Below are positions 42,973 to 51,354 of a DNA stretch of 60,088 nucleotides, piece after piece. Each line of letters begins with the position of its first letter. The stretch's first letter is position 1. The translations under genes and the position numbers were made by a program. The notes below the pieces were generated by a model. It saw nothing but the letters and a program-made list of their open reading frames with translations. It made no database searches and was not told the origin of the DNA. This stretch comes from Mycoplasmataceae bacterium (GTDB lineage: Bacteria; Bacillota_I; Bacilli_A; Mycoplasmatales; Mycoplasmoidaceae): the NCBI GenBank assembly GCA_031289655.1, contig JAITPC010000033.1:1-60088 (forward strand), in the 5' to 3' direction.

Positions 42973-43075
42973 TAGGCTTTTATGTTTCATTGTTACTTCA
43001 AAATCATAAATAATATTTATGGTAAAAATTCTTTTTTAATTTACACCACAAATCCCCCCCCCCGGTGTATATAAT
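42973..43075 (+). repeat. Copy B of the tsaD-tail/lipoprotein promoter cassette
   Basis: This segment repeats 22616-22724, including about 30 bases that at 22.6 kb are the 3' end of tsaD. Here no tsaD is present, so this is the copied end. One A is missing in the tsaD-derived part. Confidence 0.85.
43054..43075 (+). promoter_or_regulatory. Poly-C tract and -10 box of lipoprotein B
   Basis: A run of 10 C at 43054-43063 lies 6 bases before TATAAT (43070-43075), which ends 6 bases before the ATG. The tract lies between an upstream TTTACA (43040-43045) and the -10 box, so slippage would alter promoter spacing. Confidence 0.6.
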
Positions 43076-43081
43076 CTAGTT

Positions 43082-43958
43082 ATGAATAAAACAAAAATTG
43101 GATTTAGTTTATTAGGAATCGCTCTAATTGGGGGGTATTGGTCTCTTAACAAGTTTAGTTGGTTGCAGTAAACCAACTCAAAAAATAAAGAGCTTTTTAA
43201 CATTTACAAATGGTAAAACCCAAAATATTGAAACAATTGAAGATTTTAATAAATTAGGAAGTAATGACGATGAAAACACTGTAATAACATTATCAAATGG
43301 TTCATTTGTTAAAAATACAGTATTGGGTTTTGATTTTGGTGATAATCCTTTTGAAATAACCCAGACTCCTGCTTTTTTTCTGTACAATTATACATCTTTA
43401 AACACTGGATTAATTTTACCAAATAATATCCTTACTATTGGATTTGGTTTTTTAAGTGGTTGCGCTTCTTTTAATGCTGATGTAACATTACCCAGCTCTC
43501 TAAAATTTATTGATGACAATTTTTTGTCTTCTTGTTCTTCATATAATCGAGAAATTATGATACCAAAATCTGTGATTTCTATTGGGGATAATTTTATGGG
43601 TAATTGTGCGTCTTTTAATGGCACAGTATATTTTGGTCATGGTGGAGATTCTGAATTAGAAAGTATTGGTGAACGTTTTTTAAATGATTGCCCTTCTTAT
43701 AATCAAATGTTTTCTCTTCCTAATTCAATAACTGAAATTGGAACTTTTTTTATGTGGAATTGTTATGCTTTTGTTTCTCCGCTTGATATAAAAAATTTAA
43801 ATGCTACCATTTTCCAAGCTTCAGCTAATTCATTTGCTGTTTCTGATTCCGCCGCCGCTGTTTATACAACCGGATTCTCTATAGGAGGAACTTATAAAAA
43901 CGAAATTAAAGCAAAATTTGCTGATAACGCCTCAGAACCTTATAGAAAAATCATATAA
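43082..43958 (+). CDS. BspA-like leucine-rich repeat lipoprotein B, out of frame at poly-G
   Basis: From ATG 43082 the signal peptide reads MNKTKIGFSLLGIALIGG, then the G run at 43130-43135 (6 G) throws translation into a frame that stops at TAA about 12 codons on. With 8 or 5 G the frame continues into LLTSLVGCSK, a proper lipobox, and a 270-residue mature protein. That part holds about five LRR_5/BspA-type units of about 24 residues, for example ISIGDNFMGNCASFN and LESIGERFLNDCPSYN. It is probably a surface adhesin-like lipoprotein in the OFF state. The signal peptide matches lipoprotein A. Confidence 0.85.
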
Positions 43959-43967
43959 AAATTAATG

Positions 43968-44612
43968 CTATATATTTTTAATCCCTGATTTTTTGCTTAT
44001 AAGACTTTTTAAACTCATTTTAAGATAAGAAGATTTTATGCTCATGCCGATCATTATGAATACTAATATACCTACACTAATTGCAAATCCAGCTGTTATC
44101 CATCCGCCTAAAGATAATCCCAAAGAAGATATACTTTCAGCACTAGGATCTGCATACTTTACATCATATAATCATCCTCATCTAAATTGCATGTCATCGT
44201 AGACAGTTTCTTTTGAAGATAAAACACAAGACACAATGGCTAAGACTAATAATGTGCTAACCAGTGGGTATTTTATGTTAAATTGTTTTTTATTAGTTAT
44301 GGCAAAAGTAATAAAAGATAAAATTGCTAGACCAACAAAAACTATAGTGGAAATTCCAGCATCGCTTAACGTAACCGTAGGAATATCACTAGAGCTTACC
44401 GGTTGTTCCACTTTTCATAATCCTAGATTAATTATTGCATAGTTCTCATTTAATGGAAATCACGCACCAAATTGATTAGTATCTAAACCAAATATTGTTC
44501 CAAGGAAAAAACAAACAAGTAGAGAGATATAAGTTGATTTTAATGCTACACTTGGAATTAACTTTTTACTTACAGGAAGTTTCAGGATTCTAATTTTTAT
44601 TTTCTTATCCAT
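43968..44612 (-). CDS. Multi-pass membrane protein downstream of rpmJ
   Basis: The 214-residue protein begins MDKKIKIRILKLPVSKKLIP. Hydrophobic helices are near STYISLLVCFFLGTIFGL, GISTIVFVGLAILSFITFAI, YPLVSTLLVLAIVSCVL and GWITAGFAISVGILVFIMIG. The loop between helices is exported or cytosolic with WGWLYDV (TGA-Trp). No family is recognised. It starts 3 bases after rpmJ ends, so it is expressed with ribosomal genes. Confidence 0.75.
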
Positions 44613-44615
44613 ATT

Positions 44616-44729
44616 TTATCCTTGTCTTTGTTTATGCTTAGGATTTTTACAAATAACCATTACTCTACCAAAACGTTTGATTACCTTACAGTCTTTACAA
44701 ATTGGTTTAACAGAAGCTCTAACTTTCAT
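44616..44729 (-). CDS. rpmJ: 50S ribosomal protein L36
   Basis: The 37-residue protein [20 protein letters not shown] continues to [11 protein letters not shown] with the zinc-binding pattern C-x2-C ... C ... H, typical of L36. It is short and easily missed. The ribosomal operon continues at rpsM only after a membrane protein, a lipoprotein on the other strand and a small membrane protein. Confidence 0.95.
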   Translation of the reverse strand: MKVRASVKPICKDCKVIKRFGRVMVICKNPKHKQRQG

Positions 44730-44799
44730 TTAGTTATATTATATGGTGGAGTTAACTAAGAAGAAAATAACGGAGTGATATATTTAATTCGGCTATACT

Positions 44800-44805
44800 T
44801 ATAAT
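44800..44805 (+). promoter_or_regulatory. -10 box TATAAT for leaderless GTG-start gene
   Basis: TATAAT ends 7 bases before the GTG at 44813, predicting a leaderless message with a GTG start. Confidence 0.5.
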
Positions 44806-44812
44806 TATTATC

Positions 44813-45151
44813 GTGAAGGTTGTAAAAATTATTAAATATACTAATGATCCAAAAAGGGTAGGAGACGAAGTTTCTGTTGGAATTGTTAAAAAAAATTCTG
44901 CTAAAAATTTTAGCGATAAAAATAAGAAACCCAATAAATTAGATTTAATACTTAAAACTTTAAATAATATTGATAACAGATTAAATGTGTTGGAAAAAAA
45001 TGATAAACAAATTTTTGATACTCTTAAAAAGCATGAAAAAATATTCAAACGCCATGAAGGCATATTCAAACATTATGGTGATACACTTCAACACTATGGA
45101 AACACGCTTCAACGCTATGAAAATATTTTTAAACGCAATAAATTAAAATAA
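44813..45151 (+). CDS. Small coiled-coil protein with 7-residue repeats
   Basis: The 112-residue protein has a basic N-terminal part, a coiled-coil core (LNNIDNRLNVLEKNDKQIF) and five tandem heptads: KHEKIFK, RHEGIFK, HYGDTLQ, HYGNTLQ, RYENIFK. It belongs with the small proteins at 30.1 kb and 58.7 kb. The heptads are encoded by five 21-base units, so copy number may change by recombination or slippage. Function is unknown. Confidence 0.7.
   Translation: MKVVKIIKYTNDPKRVGDEVSVGIVKKNSAKNFSDKNKKPNKLDLILKTLNNIDNRLNVLEKNDKQIFDTLKKHEKIFKRHEGIFKHYGDTLQHYGNTLQRYENIFKRNKLK
45029..45133 (+). repeat. Five tandem 21-base units inside the coiled-coil gene
   Basis: Each unit encodes one heptad of the form K/R/H-H/Y-E/G-x-I/T-F/L-K/Q. 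Units 3 and 4 (GDTLQ, GNTLQ) are most alike. Confidence 0.7.
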
Positions 45152-45219
45152 TATTTATGTTTATAGGTGCTTGTGTGTGATAGCACAAACGTTTCTACCA
45201 CATATTTTAATAAATATGA

Positions 45220-45387
45220 TATAATTAATGTGACAGAGTGATTTACTGTCTTCTAGATCTAAGGAACCGACTATCCTTGTAAAATAAAAGTCGCAATGTA
45301 AGATCATTAATCATTCTTACCATAATTGTTAAGAATTAAAACATTTTCTTCAAAGTTCTTTTGTGCTAAAAGAATATACAACCATTC
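45220..45387 (+). ncRNA. Structured 5' leader or small RNA with H-type pseudoknot
   Basis: TATAAT at 45220-45225 would start a transcript near 45231. Three structures follow: hairpin GACAG (45232-45236) with CTGTC (45246-45250); an H-type pseudoknot in which AAGGA (45261-45265) pairs with TCCTT (45274-45278) and CGACT (45268-45272) pairs with AGTCG (45289-45293) across an A-rich loop; and hairpin GTAAGA (45298-45303) with TCTTAC (45315-45320). The region ends at the DUF2130 gene start 45388. It does not match tRNA, tmRNA, SRP RNA or a riboswitch I recognise. It is either a regulatory leader or an independent RNA. Confidence 0.45.
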
Positions 45388-46680
45388 ATGGGCAAAAAAA
45401 TTAAAGTAAAATTTCTTAACAAAACACAATTAATATTAGAGGAATCTGCTGATGTTAATGATATTGTTGATTTATCTCAAATTGATAGTACGTTAGATCA
45501 AAGTTCAATGGACAAGATTTATCAGGAAATTAAAAATAAAGAGATAGAAAAAGATATACAAAAGAGAGTTCTTGACGGAATCTCTCTTATTAAAGCACAA
45601 GAACAAATTAAGATTATTGAATTACAGGCCAAATTAGAAAATGAAAAAAAATCGGAAATTTCAACTAAAGAAAAAAGAATTGCTGAATTAGAAATTAAAA
45701 ACGCTTCGATAAAAGAAAATACCGAATTACAAATGAAAAATAATTTGCTTTTAAAAGAACAAGAGATAAAAAGTTTAAAGGAGTTATTAGAAAAAAAGAA
45801 GTTTGAAATGATGAGTGGCACAAAAGATTTAGGCGAGGATTTGGAAAAATATTGTCAAGAACTTTATGATAATGATATACATCCATATGTTCCAAAATCT
45901 GAGTTTCATAAATTTACTAAGCTTGTTGCCGGAGAAAAAGGAGACTTTGTTTATTATGAGGATTTGGGAAATAATAGATTTTTAACAATAATGTTTGAAA
46001 TGAAAAATAAAGATGATATAACAAAAGGTGAAAAGAACGTTAAATATTATGATAAAGCCTGCAGCGATAGGGATAATGCTTCTACTATTGAAGAATATAC
46101 TCACAATCAAAAATGTAAGTATGCTGTTATTGTTTCGATGCTAGAACCAAATATTGATTTTGATTTTAAGAAAGTACCTGGAAAAGAAAATCTATTTGTA
46201 ATCAGACCAAAATTTTTCAAAAATATTGTTTCTATTTTAAGAGACAAGGAACAAGCAATTGGCAATGAAGTTAGCGAAATTTCAAATCAACTTTTTTTAT
46301 TAAAACAAGATAACAGCGAAAATGATAAATTTGAAATTGAATTAACTGATGCAAAAAAAGAAGCTCTTGTTAGTTTTAAAAAAGTTTTAAATTCTATGGA
46401 CGATGATGCTAAAGATATAGTAAACATTGTAAAAATTGCATTTGATATGTTTAAAAGAAAATCAATAGAAAAAGGTCACGTAAGCAAACTATTTCAGAGA
46501 ATAACTAAAATTAAAAGCAAAATAAAGGACACTACAGAGCTTAAAGAACTAACGAAAGAAGTTAAAGAACAAATTGATGCTGGTAAAAAACTTAATTTTA
46601 AGCAAAAAGGCCAAAAAGATGTATTTGATAATTTATTAACCTTAGCTCATGACAAAAATGATGAAGAAGATGATGACTAA
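45388..46680 (+). CDS. DUF2130 coiled-coil/nuclease-like protein
   Basis: The 430-residue protein has a long coiled coil (about residues 40-140), then LGEDLEKYCQELYDND and the DUF2130 core with GDFVYYEDLGNNRFLTIMFEMKNK, where E-M-K fits the last part of a PD-(D/E)XK site, then CSDRDNASTIEEYTHNQKCKYAVIVSM. Lys-rich helices follow and the tail is acidic (EEDDD). DUF2130 proteins are often found beside type I restriction genes, as here: hsdM starts inside its last codons. The exact role is unknown, though nuclease action is plausible. Confidence 0.8.
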   Translation: MGKKIKVKFLNKTQLILEESADVNDIVDLSQIDSTLDQSSMDKIYQEIKNKEIEKDIQKRVLDGISLIKAQEQIKIIELQAKLENEKKSEISTKEKRIAELEIKNASIKENTELQMKNNLLLKEQEIKSLKELLEKKKFEMMSGTKDLGEDLEKYCQELYDNDIHPYVPKSEFHKFTKLVAGEKGDFVYYEDLGNNRFLTIMFEMKNKDDITKGEKNVKYYDKACSDRDNASTIEEYTHNQKCKYAVIVSMLEPNIDFDFKKVPGKENLFVIRPKFFKNIVSILRDKEQAIGNEVSEISNQLFLLKQDNSENDKFEIELTDAKKEALVSFKKVLNSMDDDAKDIVNIVKIAFDMFKRKSIEKGHVSKLFQRITKIKSKIKDTTELKELTKEVKEQIDAGKKLNFKQKGQKDVFDNLLTLAHDKNDEEDDD

Positions 46681-48274
46681 ATTAACGCAAAAGCAAATCG
46701 AAGAAAAAAGAGACCATGTAGTTAATATTCTTTGATCCGCTTCTAATGCTTTAAGAGGCACAATGGATAGCTCTGTTTTTATGAACTATATTTTAGGAAC
46801 ACTAACATACTTTGTTTTGAGCGATAAGCTACACCGTAAGATTGCAAGTTCGCTAGGAAAAGATGTTAAAGATATACCATTTAACGAAAAGGATAATAGC
46901 GAATTATCTAAGAGTAAAAATATAATCACCAAACTAACTGGTTATTGAATTTCACCAAAGAATTCCTTTAATTCTATTATTAATAAAATTGATAATCGAG
47001 AAATCGATTGGTTACAATCTTGAAAAGAAGGCATGAATGAAATTCAAGATAACGGAAATAATACTTCTAATTTAAAAGGTTTGTTTTCAGGAATTGATGT
47101 GGATACACCTAATTTGGCACCAACTGTTACCGAAAGACAGAATAAATTATCTAGGTTATTAAAGATTATTAATCAAATACAGATAAATTCAACTCATAGT
47201 GAGGATATCGAGATTTTAGGGGATAGTTATGAATATCTTTTAGGCAAGTTCGCAAGTGGTTCGGGCAAAAAAGGTGGAGAGTTCTATACACCCAAGGAAG
47301 TCAGTCAAATTTTAGCTAATATCACTACATATTATAAACCAGATGCAAAAGATGTTTATGATTTTGCCTGTGGTTCTGGTTCATTATTATTAAAAGCTGC
47401 AAAAAATATCTTTGTTAAAACTGGAAAATATCCTAAAATTTATGGTCAAGAATTAGCAGTCACCACTTGAAATTTAGCAAGACAGAACATGTTATTACAC
47501 GAAATTAAAAGTGATAAATTTGCGTTGGTTAATGGTAATACTATTGAAAATCCCGATTATTTTGGTGGGATTAAACATGATATTGAAGTTAACAACGCCC
47601 CTTTTAATAGTCATGCTGTTGAAAAAGGTGTTGTTTATACGACTGTTATACCAAATGACCAAAGATGGCAATGAACTGGCACAACAATTCCAGATGGTTC
47701 ATTAAATTGGGCGTTTTTATTAACAGGATTACATACGTTGGACATAAATGGCATTATGGCTTCAGTTATGAGTCTTGGTGTATTAACCAGTGGTGGTAAA
47801 GAAGGTGATATTAGAAAAAAAGTTATTGCTAATAGAAACTGAATCCACGCAATCATCGAATTACCCAAGAACTTATTTTCTAATGCTTCAGTGCCCGCTT
47901 GTATTCTTGTGTTTAGAAAGAATAGGAAGGTGAATGATAAAGTATTATTTGTTAATGCTAGTGAATTAGAAACGTTTAAAGCGGGTCCTAAGCAGGTATT
48001 AACAGATAAAACTGTTAAGGAAATTTGTGACATTGTTAATTTAAGAAAAGAAATCAATGAAGTTTCTAAACTCATTGATCTAAAAGAAATTGCTAAAAAC
48101 GATTATTCTTTATCTGTTAATAAATATGTTATCAAAAAAACTGTATACCAAAATATTGATATTAAATCTTTGCAAGACTCTTTTGTCACAATGAAAAATG
48201 AATTGGATAAAGAATGAAAAGAGTTCGAAAAGATGAAAAGTGAATTGGTTGAGACTGGAGGAGAAGATGAATAG
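46670..48274 (+). CDS. hsdM: Type I restriction-modification methyltransferase subunit HsdM
   Basis: The 534-residue protein has an N-terminal helical domain (LWSASNALRGTMDSSVFMNY), then GGEFYTPKEVSQIL, the SAM motif DFACGSGSLLLKA, and a motif IV of NAPFNS in place of NPPF, which is conservative but unusual. An ATG at 46673 is also possible. It overlaps the DUF2130 gene, so coupled translation is likely. It methylates adenine in the site read by HsdS. No complete hsdS follows directly: a RhuM gene, an unknown protein gene and a KAP NTPase gene intervene. Confidence 0.93.
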
Positions 48275-48401
48275 TTTAGAAATGTTTAAAATACCCTGCA
48301 ATATAAATACAATAGGTTTAGGGGACATCGTGGACCAAAATGATAGACCGAGAAACTTTGTGATAAAAAGCATCTTCTATAACGAGGAGGTGCTTTTTTA
48401 G
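48267..48401 (+). CDS. Small ORF overlapping the end of hsdM
   Basis: A 44-codon frame begins at an ATG inside the last hsdM codons and encodes MNSLEMFKIPCNINTIGLGD and onward. Its last 12 codons fall within the strong hairpin at 48365-48398. It could be a leader peptide or the remnant of an hsdS gene. I cannot show that it is translated. Confidence 0.3.
   Translation: MNSLEMFKIPCNINTIGLGDIVDQNDRPRNFVIKSIFYNEEVLF
48365..48398 (+). terminator. Strong hairpin with sequestered Shine-Dalgarno before rhuM
   Basis: AAAAAGCATCTTCT (48365-48378) pairs with AGGAGGTGCTTTTT (48385-48398) over 14 consecutive pairs, two of them G-U, with a 6-base loop. The A/T-paired outer stem is typical of an intrinsic terminator. 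The 3' arm contains AGGAGG, the best Shine-Dalgarno sequence before rhuM (13 bases from its ATG), which would be hidden when the hairpin forms. Confidence 0.7.
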
Positions 48402-48403
48402 TT

Positions 48404-49417
48404 ATGGGAACAAAAAAAGATTTAAAAAATACAATATTAATATTTAATGATAAAAGCAATAACTCTAATATCGAAGTATACTTAGATAAAAATAGTGACA
48501 CAGTTTGAATGAATGAGCAACAAATAGCTGATTTATTTCAAAAAGCAAGAAGTGGAATTAATGCTCATTTAACAAATATTTTTAACTCTGGTGAAGTTGA
48601 TGAAAAAAGCAATGTCAGAAAAATTGACATTGCTAATTCTGATAAACCAGTTAAATTCTATAGTTTAGATACTATTATATCCATAGGATATAGAGTGGAT
48701 TCAAAAATAGCTATCAAATTTAGAAAATGAGCCACTAGAGTTCTTAAAGAATATGCGATTAAAGGTTTTGCACTAAATGATGAACTATTAAAAAATGCGT
48801 CCAAACCTAAATATTTTAGTGAATTACTATTTAGAATAAGAGATATTAGATCTAGTGAAAAAAATCTTTATTCTAAATTATTAGAAATCTATGCTACAAG
48901 TATTGATTATGATTCTAATGATGAAAAAACAATAGAGTTCTTTAAAACTGTTCAAAATAAAATGCATTATGCCATTAGCGGTAAAACAGCTGCTCAAATA
49001 ATTTATGAAAGAACCAATCATAAAGAAGATTTGATGGGATTAACCAGTTTTAAAGGAAACTATATTAAACCAAATGATGTAGCTATAGCTAAGAACTATT
49101 TAAAAGAAGATGAACTTAAACGACTTAACCTATTAGTTTCAATGTTTTTAGACTACGCTGAGATGAACATATTAGATAAGAAACCAATGTATATGAAAGA
49201 TTGACTTTTGAAGCTTAATTCTACTATTGAATTAAATGATGTGTGTGTTTCGAAAGATAAAGGTTCAATTTCCCATAAGCAAGCAGTTGATAAAGCATTA
49301 AAGGAATACCATGAATATAAAAAAATAAATAATAATCAGTTATCAGAAATCGAAGAAGAGTTTCTTAAAAAAATTAAAGAATTAAATTTGATTAAGAAAG
49401 GAGGGAAAGATCAATAA
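48404..49417 (+). CDS. RhuM family protein
   Basis: The 337-residue protein has WMNEQQIADLFQKARSGIN, FYSLDTIISIGYRVDSKIAIKFRKW, ATRVLKEYAIKGFALND, then FQ-rich helices and KMHYAISGKTAAQIIYERT, the RhuM pattern. RhuM proteins are common inside type I restriction loci and may act as toxin-like or regulatory DNA-binding factors; their mechanism is not settled. TGA-Trp codons lie in the N-terminal part. Its 3' end contains the strong Shine-Dalgarno sequence of the next gene. Confidence 0.85.
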
Positions 49418-50096
49418 AAAATCATTCAATGGAGATGTTGCTATAATACGAAATGGCGATTTGAGAAATCTAGTATGTGTCATTCGTAATTTGATCATCG
49501 CCTATAATTCACATTTTTCTATTGTTGAAATTTGTAAAAAAAATAAAAATGTAAACGCATTTATCTATGTACTCAAAAGCTATATTGATCAGCACATAAT
49601 ATACATATTGGGGGATTTATTTAATTTAAACAATAAGCACAAAGATATACTATCTTTTCAAAATATTTTGGATAAATATAAGGTCAAATTTTGTCTTGGT
49701 GATGAAATAAAGTTTTCAACCATTGAAATTAAACAAAAATATTTGGAATGAACTAAAAAAATAGATAAAAATGTCATTAATAATATTTCAAAATGTTATC
49801 ACCATGTTTATTTTTTTAAAAAACAAGACAAAATAAATGAGATTATTAAAAATTTTACCTATACAGAAATAAAGAAATTATATGAGTATGCAATTTGTTT
49901 TTTTATGGTTATCACTGAAATTATAGAAATCAATTCAGTGGACAATATTGAGATTATTATTGGTGAAGCTATATATCAAAAAGAGTGATGAATTAATGCG
50001 TGGACAACTATTAGTAATATAGATTTTACATTTAGTAAGCAGCTTTCTTTTGAAGAAATATTTGATAAATTAGATAAAAGGGGAAAGAATGAATAA
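49410..50096 (+). CDS. Unknown protein paired with KAP NTPase, start uncertain
   Basis: The frame is open from about 49386 to TAA at 50094-50096. A strong AAAGGAGGG at 49397-49405 is followed by no ATG, GTG or TTG at good distance. ATC 49410 is best placed and would be a rare start; TTG 49461 is the first usual codon. The product of about 211-228 residues is mostly helical with hydrophobic runs such as YAICFFMVITEIIEI and no recognised motif. Its stop overlaps the start of the KAP NTPase gene by 8 bases. They probably act together, possibly in antiviral defence. Confidence 0.6.
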
Positions 50097-51354
50097 GAAA
50101 AAAAATATAATACGCACATCAAGGGAAACTGAACTATCTTGAGTTCTTAAGATTATCAATAATTCTTCAACATTTCACAAACTCAATAACACTAATAATT
50201 TTTCTATTTGCATTAATGCTCGGTGAGGAGAAGGGAAGACTTACTTTATTAAAGAATTACTCATCAATGAACTCAATAAAAATAAAAATAACATTATTCT
50301 TTATTATGATGCATGAAGATATGATTGGGAAAAGACGCCGTTTAATTCATTATTTAAATTTTTGGAAAGAGAATTGAAAGAACAATGTGTTGAATTATCA
50401 AAAGTTATTGGAGAAAGTTTATTAAGGAATATAATGATTGCCGCTATAAGTTGTATGCCTTTTGTAGGGAAAATAACTAGTATTTTGACAAAAGCTAAAC
50501 AAAAAGCTCACGAATATTATGACAAATTTATTAGAGATGAGATTTCTGATTTCCATAATAATTTAAGTAAACAAATTAAAAATAAAAAATTAATTTTATG
50601 TATAGATGAACTAGATAGATGCAAACCAAGTTATGCTATTGAATTATTAGAAATAACTAAGCATATGTTTGATATTCCTAATATTATATTAGTGTATGGG
50701 ATAAATAAAAATGTTCTTGATTCCTCTATAAATCATATGTATGGAATGAAAGAAGAATCGGAGAAATATTTATATAGAATGTTTGACGTAGTGCACAATC
50801 TCTCGAAAATCACAAATAAAAATTTCTTGGAAGTAAATTTTGCCAATGAAAAATTACTTTGGATAATCCCTTGTCTATTTGATTTATATTTTAATGAATT
50901 TTCTTTACGTACCACTATTGAAAAAATTAATAAAATATGCATATTATTTAATTTAATCAATGTCCCAATCAATGAAAAGGAATTCGCTATATGAATGGAT
51001 CGAAAACATGAAACTCTTAATGCATTAACATTTCTTTTTTTTATGTGTTTCAAAGAAGAAAAAGAATATCATTATCCTGACAAAAATGATTTCTTATTTG
51101 ATGAATTGATTAAATGATATATTGATAATCAAAGAAATCGCAATATTATTCATAATAAAAAAAAAGTCCCCTTTCTAGAAAAATTTTGTATAATGTTATA
51201 TTCAATATTGGAGGGTATAAAAATGCCCAATGCACTCAATGCTAAATGGTTATTGTCTGACGAAATTTCTATTAGCGAAATCAAAAAATACATAGCCGAG
51301 GTTAAAAAATTTTTAATTTCAGAGGATTATGAACAAAATGATAGCGAAAATTAA
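50089..51354 (+). CDS. KAP family P-loop NTPase
   Basis: The 421-residue protein has Walker A ARWGEGKTYF, the KAP-typical YYDAWRYDW, an insert with hydrophobic ESLLRNIMIAAISCMPFVGK (possible membrane association), and Walker B LILCIDELDRCKPSYAIELLE. The D-E-L-D-R-C-x-P pattern is diagnostic of the KAP group. KAP NTPases occur in phage-defence and membrane-linked signalling contexts. It lies between RhuM and hsdS inside the type I locus. Its last codons contain the hsdS start. A defence role is inferred from position. Confidence 0.85.

Noticed and set aside
45220-45387. tRNA, tmRNA, SRP RNA or RNase P RNA in the gap before the DUF2130 gene
   Set aside because: No cloverleaf, CCA end, GGAA-loop SRP signature or RNase P core is visible. 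The preQ1-I riboswitch core sequence is also absent despite similar pseudoknot geometry.
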